From: Liolophura sinensis
Lineage: Eukaryota > Mollusca > Polyplacophora > Chitonida > Chitonidae
NCBI RefSeq assembly: GCF_032854445.1
Contig: NC_088303.1
Location: 2,737,501-2,801,500, forward strand
Direction of reading: 5' to 3'
DNA length: 64,000 nt
The position numbers and the translations under genes are program-made. The notes under the pieces are model-generated. The model saw only the letters and a list, made by a program, of their open reading frames with translations. It was not told the DNA's origin and made no database searches. Shown here one piece after another: positions 27,474 through 64,000 of the stretch (positions within the stretch are counted from its first letter, which is position 1; each line of letters starts with the position of its first letter).

Positions 27474-28050
27474 CAGGTGTCAGATTTCCTACTTGTGAAC
27501 TATCTGGTTTTCCACCTGTGTTTACCTGTGATTGCCAGGAACTACCTGGTCACTGCTTACCTGTAAACCCGTTTGTTGTGACAGTACCTGAGCATACCTG
27601 TGGTCATCCTCTCTAACCACCTCTCTTCTCTCTCTCTTTACAGGCTCTACCTGATGGATCTTCGTTAAGACAATGGGTTGTGGTGGAGGTGTTACAGGTG
27701 CTCTGGCTGGACTAGCCCCTCCATCGCCGTCTTGACCCAATGCTTGGAATAGCAGCTCCCTGCCTCTGAACCAGCCTCTATCTACTGTACATGTATATCC
27801 CTAGGCTTAAGTCTGGGCAACGAGCAGAGGATAGCCTGGATGATATTTTAACTTTCATAGCTGATAAATACTGGGTTTTTTTATAAGGTTGACCAGAGCA
27901 CCAGTGCTGTACCTGTCAGCCTGCGTCATTATCTCACCTGTACAGTATAGGTGTAACTGTGTTTGGTGGAGTATTTACATGTGCACCATCAGTTGGCTGG
28001 AAGGATCCTTACGAGTTTTACCTGTGCTCGCCTGGCTGCTCCGTCAGGTG
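27474..28050. promoter_or_regulatory. Cluster of CAGGTG/TACCTG E2-box hexamers before the first coding exon
   Basis: Thirteen copies of CACCTG/CAGGTG or TACCTG occur in 577 bases, starting at 27474, 27513, 27523, 27543, 27558, 27585, 27595, 27648, 27695, 27910, 27935, 28019 and 28045. These are the core sites of bHLH, Snail and ZEB-type factors. Some overlap acceptor or donor-like sequence, and ACCTGT is common throughout the window, so function is unproven. Confidence 0.3.
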
Positions 28051-28061
28051 GAGAACTTAGC
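27644..28061 (+). other. Probable 5' UTR sequence of PPP1R16
   Basis: This lies between an acceptor-like tctctctctctttacag ending at 27643 and the coding start. No TATA-like core promoter is evident, so the transcription start may lie further upstream and the first exon(s) are not identified. A second acceptor-like CAG at 28045-28047 would shorten the UTR to 14 bases on the coding exon. Confidence 0.35.
27673..27735 (+). other. Upstream ORF of 20 codons, or alternative N-terminal exon (MGC start)
   Basis: ATG in a strong start context (A at -3, G at +4) opens MGCGGGVTG and stops at TGA 27733-27735. A pyrimidine-rich acceptor-like site ends at 27643, so this may lie in a 5' exon. Two possible donors (gag|gtgtta after 27688 and acag|gtgctc after 27697) are both phase 1. 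The acceptor at 28047 is also phase-compatible, so either splice would fuse MGC... in frame to the main protein. The donors lack a +5 G. It is a uORF if unspliced. Confidence 0.35.
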
Positions 28062-59279
<31,218 letters not shown>

Positions 59280-59509
59280 ACAGTTTATACACTTCATGGC
59301 TACCATGACTGCATCATAGACTTGACAGGGTTGTCTGCCCCTTCCTGAGGAACACCATAGTTTGTTTGCTCAACTCCTTAATGCTACACTTGATAAGGCT
59401 TCCAGATTATGTTTGATGCCTTTAACCCGGTCAGAGGCGTTTTAATATACAGGGGACTGATTCTCTGGGGTATTGGGCCCTCGTTGGCAAATCAGATCTG
59501 TACATACAA

Positions 59510-59625
59510 AGGAATATATATATATATATATATACACATATATGACAGCATGTGAATAATTCATGTATATATATATATGTGTGTGTGTGTATGTAGATAT
59601 ATATATATATATATATATATATATG
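59510..59625. repeat. (TA)n/(TG)n tract, palindrome-rich (3' UTR)
   Basis: Two (TA)n runs flank gtgtgtgtgtgtatgtag and an attcatgtat segment. The runs could pair into a long hairpin in the transcript, 230 bases after the stop codon. Confidence 0.85.
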
Positions 59626-61384
59626 GGATAGCATGTTTGTTAAATTTTTACATTTTGTTAATGTTTCATAGCCTAACCTATCCACATTCCATTTTCGCCA
59701 AGTCTTGTGACCGTGCTTACAGAATAGACTTCTGGGATCAGACAAAAACTAATGCAAGGTCACATAAAAATGTAGATTCAGGAGTTTTAGAAAATAATGC
59801 AAAATGTGTGGCTGCAAATGTTCTTTTGATGACTTAAATTGTGTGACAGAATTAAAAATCGGAGCTGTTAAAAACTTCTAGGAAGTGTGTGTTTAGATGC
59901 CTCAGAATCTGAAGATGTTTCAGTGTATGAAGTTTAGCTGTTAGAGCGGACAGGTTTGCCAGTGAGCTCAGATTAATACTCAGGTTGAAATCTGACAGTG
60001 ATCAAGTTCTACAGGAGAAGTGAAGGAAGGAAAGAAAAGACAAGACAAATTAATGACAATTTTTTTTCCAGTTATGTGTAAAATGATGTCTTCATCAAAA
60101 CATTGTTCACTGAAGAAGTTTACATAATGCTTTCACTGACTTCCATGCAAGACTCATGATCATTAAAACTATTACTACATATAGTCCACATCGTAGGCCA
60201 CTTCGCACCAGTAGGGTATTTCAGTTTGCTAGAAATCGCTGTCAAACCAGTAAACCATGTTTTAAATGTCACTTTCTTAACTTTTCTTAACTTTCACATT
60301 CAATTTTTGCCACAAATGATTGAGTGATGAATATTTTTAAAAAAATATTTAGCATACCATAAGTGAACTTAGTGGATAGAAATTTTGAATGAAGCTAAGC
60401 TCAGGTATTAGTGCAGGAAAAAGTGACTAGGCTTTGTGCACTTTTCCTTTTGTTAATTCACAGGGCATACATTCTCTTTGATTCACATTATTAACATAAA
60501 TAGCTCTATTTCAGCAGACACATAAACGTTTTCAGTTAACATTGAACAAGATAACACACAATTAGAAACCAACCAAGACCCTTTGACCAGTTCAAAGATC
60601 AACCATCTATATACAGTATGGCAGTGCCTAAATCTAGTCTTGGAAGTAAAGCTTTCACGATCAAGAGACAAATGACTCATTGATGCTGATACCTGAAATG
60701 TTGTTGTGAAAAGTTGAAATCTTTCCGACGCAGTGTCTGTTCAAAACAGCTTTCATCCATCACATTTACTTCTGACATGTTAATTTTGATTGGATTCACC
60801 CTGCAATGACTAATGTACAACTCTAATTTTGCCACTGTACCTGGAAGCATGAGAAGCATTTTATGTGAACTTTTTCAAAGTTTTTTTTCTTATTACATTG
60901 ATATAAGGTGTTGAATTTCAACTGTTTTTTATTTTATTTTATGGCATAACGCAATTGAAAAACATTTGAAATCTTTTAGACCAGAATGAACTGTTTTTGC
61001 TCATTTTATTGTTCTTTTTTTTTTTTTTTTGCTATTTTTTGCTGTTTTTGTGCTTCTTGTTCCAAGCAGTTACGTGTATGTTTCTTGCACTGTTTCTGCC
61101 GCAACATTGACCTCCACTTAAATTTTATATTCGTATTTAGACTGATTTTTTTTGTGTGCTTATTTTTTTTTTTTTACCTTTATTAAACCCAACATTCCAC
61201 ATTTTAGTCAGGCCTCATTGAATTTCTCTTCACCCTTGTATCTTGTTTTTGTAGCAGATTTAGGAATTTATGAATGCAAATGTCTCCTAGTAACATATTA
61301 TTACTTTATTGAATCAAGACTAAAGTACACTCATACAGTCACCAGGAAGTGCGTGGTGGGCATCCAACTGCAGGGTTCATACAG

Positions 61385-61530
61385 GCCATGAAATCAAGAA
61401 GAGCCTGAAGTTCAAAGTGACTTTTTTCAGGCCTTGAAAACCCTGGATAAAGTTTTTGTGGAAATTCAAAGTGACTTTTTCAGGCCTTGAAACCATGGAT
61501 AAAGTTTTTGTGGTTGGGTGTGGAAAAACC
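61385..61530 (+). repeat. Tandem duplication of a 'caggccttgaaaaccctgg' repeat fragment
   Basis: ttcaaagtgacttttttcag, gccttgaaaaccctggataa and agtttttgtgg occur twice about 58 bases apart. The CCTTGAAAACCCTGG motif is familiar from dispersed repeats in invertebrate genomes; family not assigned. A related stretch (gcctggaaaa) lies at 61770-61810. Confidence 0.65.
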
Positions 61531-63809
61531 CTGGAATTAAGGATCAGCAGGGCGTACATCCTGTGGGCTGGTCTGTAGACAGACCACACAACCAACCTGG
61601 ACTTACAATGTATATACATGTAATATGCTGGCTTTCTCTATGAGAAATTTGTTTTCCAGCATCTATGAAATTTCTTGATGCAGTATTGTGTCTGTAACAA
61701 AAAGCTCAACTAGTAACACCATTTTACATCACTTGAAGCTTGTAGAACTAATAGAATATTTATTTCAAGCAGCCTGGAAAATATAAACTTGTGGCCTGGA
61801 AAAGGGTGGAAAATCATAAAGGTGTAGGAATCCTGCAGCTGGTACCCTATTCTCCTGGATTGATCACCTGTGTGAGATATTTGTACAGGTGCTCCAGGTT
61901 ACTGACTGCCTGTGGACATCCCCCCCCCCCCCCCGACTCTCACCTTCAGCTTGTTATTATATGTAGGTGCTGTTTCTAGTAACCTTGTATGTATATTTAT
62001 GCTGTCAGTTTGGCTTTAACAACGAGACAAAAGATGATCAGTTCATAATGACTAAACCTTATTAAACCAGATTCATCCAGATTTCATGAGAACAGACTGG
62101 CATGGTGTGGCATTGTCCACCAGTACATATTAAGTATAATGTCACGTTTTTTTTCCAACCTCAGAAATGAGTTTCCTCCCTTGGATTTTCAGTCTGTGAC
62201 ATGTGATGTACAACTGGTTGTACTGTACATTCTGCATGTATTACCAGACCACTAATGTTTGTCCTTAATTTGCTGCAATTCTTTAACACTGAATTTGTTT
62301 TTAGAATAGTGCTGGTATAAACAGATATGTTTTATTCACTGTTAAATTTTAAGAGATGTATGTAACAGGATTGTTCGTCTTCCTACATATTGTAAAGTTG
62401 GCACAGAGTATATTTTTCCCTAGTGCCTGATAAACTGTTGAGTATTGTTAATGTAATGTGATACAAATTTAACCAGATCTTGATGAAAAAGAACCTCACC
62501 CCTGATCAGTTTAGAGTGATTGTTATAAAATGATGTGATATGACGTTATATAATGTATAGTTTTTACTTGAAAAGCACTATTGCTCGTGTGGAAAATATA
62601 ATTTTTAATTGCAAACTTGCATGTTAAGATAGCAAATATGACTTCATCAGAGAAAGTTTTAATGTTGTGGAACAAACTATGTGTAGTGTCAAGCTTTTGC
62701 ACATGTTAAGGACAACATGGTTTCTAAATTCCACTCATGCATTAATATGAACTATGATACATTATTAAACCAATGTGTGGAAAAGCTAGTATTCATGCAT
62801 GTAACTTAGTATTCAACCAGAAAAAGAGGTAGGAGCTTGGAAAATGGCTGCATCAGATGTACCCCCAAAACTTCTGTAATTAATTATGCCTTGGATGTTA
62901 TGTTCATGTAGGCCTATAGCTGGTCTGCTCTTTAATGGGCACAGTCCTTTTCTAATCACGAAGAAAAAAAACAAGCATGCCAAATTCCTGATATTACAGA
63001 ATTATTTTCAAATACTGTCTTAGTTGAAGATTTGACCTTTACTCCTGTATGCTACATGTACAAGCCATTCCAACCACATGGTTACTTGTAGCTACACTGC
63101 TCCAAATCTGAACAAATAGCTGTCACACATTGCAGTCAATGTTTTGATCCTAGCTTCAGATAGTCTGATTTGCTCAATCTGAAGATAAACTATGAATTCT
63201 GCTATTATAGCTGTGAAATAGGGTTGATTAATATATCATATTTGTACTTGGTCTGCTTACGGTTGCATTTCTGTGAACACCAACATTTCTGTACAAAGTT
63301 CATTATCATCTGCTTACATATATAGTAAGCATTCAGCTGGCACCAGAATAATCGGTTGATCAGACTAATGGTACCAGTGTAAATTATTACGATGGGGCCT
63401 ACTTTCTGCCTGGTTCACAAGGCCCCAGTTATGTTGTAAGAGGCCTTTTTGCTGCAAAAGCCTTAAGGCTTTTTACTTCTCGTCTCAGAGAATTCTTGCT
63501 GGCAGGAAATATGATATTTTAATCAGTTTGACATATGCTACTTCTGTATAATTTGTTTTTGAGGTTGAAGTCTGAGAGTGTTTGTAGGCAAACAGTGCCT
63601 GCCCAACAGGTTGAGGCAACGTTTGAGTGTATATAAAGACAGGAGCTGTTAGCGAGTGTTGATGAAGTACTTGAGCCACGGACTGTCATTTTACCCTTCA
63701 TACTTGACAAATTGGAAAGGTTTGCGACAAGATTATATTTTGTGACTTTACTGTTCATTGTTGATGTATTTATCATGTCATTGTACTTAATACAAAGTGT
63801 ATTCATTTT

Positions 63810-63815
63810 AATAAA
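63810..63815 (+). terminator. Candidate polyadenylation signal AATAAA
   Basis: AATAAA in the context attttaataaagaattttg, on the same strand as PPP1R16 and 4.5 kb after its stop codon. A GT-containing stretch follows. It is the best signal seen downstream, but usage is not shown. Confidence 0.4.
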
Positions 63816-63975
63816 GAATTTTGTACAAAGAGTTCAGACTTTTCCAATGCTATCACACCTGTTACTTGTAACTGTAATCTGCCTGAGGGTGGGGCTGGGG
63901 ATTAACCCATGACCTATTAAATCAATTTTGCTCTCATGGATTGGTCTTCGGTTTGTATTGCATAAGGGAAGGGTT

Positions 63976-64000
63976 CTTGGAGGAGTGAGTGAGTGAGTGC
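63976..64000 (-). mobile_element. Edge of a reverse-oriented repeat with (GTGA)n
   Basis: gaggagtgagtgagtgagtgc at the end of the window is the complement of the (CACT)n tail seen at 18500. A minus-strand element probably continues past the window. Confidence 0.4.

Larger units (their letters stand above)
59280..63835 (+). other. Probable long 3' UTR
   Basis: About 4.5 kb without convincing ORFs. It contains a (TA)n/(TG)n tract (59510-59625), T-rich runs near 61015-61030 and 61150-61175, a short tandem duplication (61400-61515), and a C17-type run at 61921. The first canonical AATAAA I noted is at 63810. ATTAAA variants near 61183 and 62763 could give shorter forms. The extent is inferred. 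Confidence 0.45.

Noticed and set aside
27963-28061. Upstream extension of the PPP1R16 frame to an in-frame start at 27963
   Set aside because: The extra residues do not resemble the family N-terminus, which starts at MSEHTEL, and a likely acceptor at 28047 interrupts the extension.

Overview
This is eukaryotic genomic DNA. It holds one convincingly recognisable protein-coding gene, with GT-AG introns, set in AT-rich, repeat-dense non-coding sequence. The repeats suggest a lophotrochozoan, most likely a mollusc: a tRNA-headed SINE whose 3' end carries a 'taagtgaaatattcttgag' type motif, a second repeat tail ending in (CACT)n, a degenerate LINE reverse transcriptase, and very many TACATGTA palindromes. 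The species cannot be named from the sequence alone.

The gene lies on the + strand, with coding sequence from 28062 to 59279. Ten constitutive coding exons join in phase into 661 codons. The product is an orthologue of protein phosphatase 1 regulatory subunit 16 (PPP1R16A/MYPT3 and PPP1R16B/TIMAP). It has an N-terminal basic coiled region, an RVxF-type PP1-docking motif, ankyrin repeats in two blocks, an RRTS phosphosite-like segment, a long disordered tail and a C-terminal CAAX box (CIIM). I also find a previously unlisted 66-base, phase-symmetric, fully open exon at 52297-52362. A weaker 42-base candidate lies at 47237-47278. Both would insert residues just before the RRTS segment and look like cassette exons. 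A short upstream ORF starting MGC at 27673 could be a uORF, or an alternative N-terminus in phase with the main frame.

Layout: 1-27.6 kb has no convincing coding sequence. It holds a LINE relic (13.55-14.1 kb), SINE relics (10.9-11.6, 18.4 and 20.9-21.2 kb), a 415-base tandem duplication and several large minisatellites (16.3-17.3, 18.6-19.7, 22.56-23.65, 24.9-25.9 kb). It may be upstream DNA or a large 5' intron of the same gene. The gene follows from 27.6 to 59.3 kb. Its introns carry a young intact SINE with a 14-base target duplication, a 1.7 kb hairpin-ended repeat element (44.0-45.7 kb), a 3.2 kb 23-base minisatellite (47.86-51.09 kb) and more arrays up to 56 kb. From 59.28 kb to a polyadenylation signal at 63810 is a probable long 3' UTR. 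The window ends at the (GTGA)n edge of a reverse-oriented repeat.
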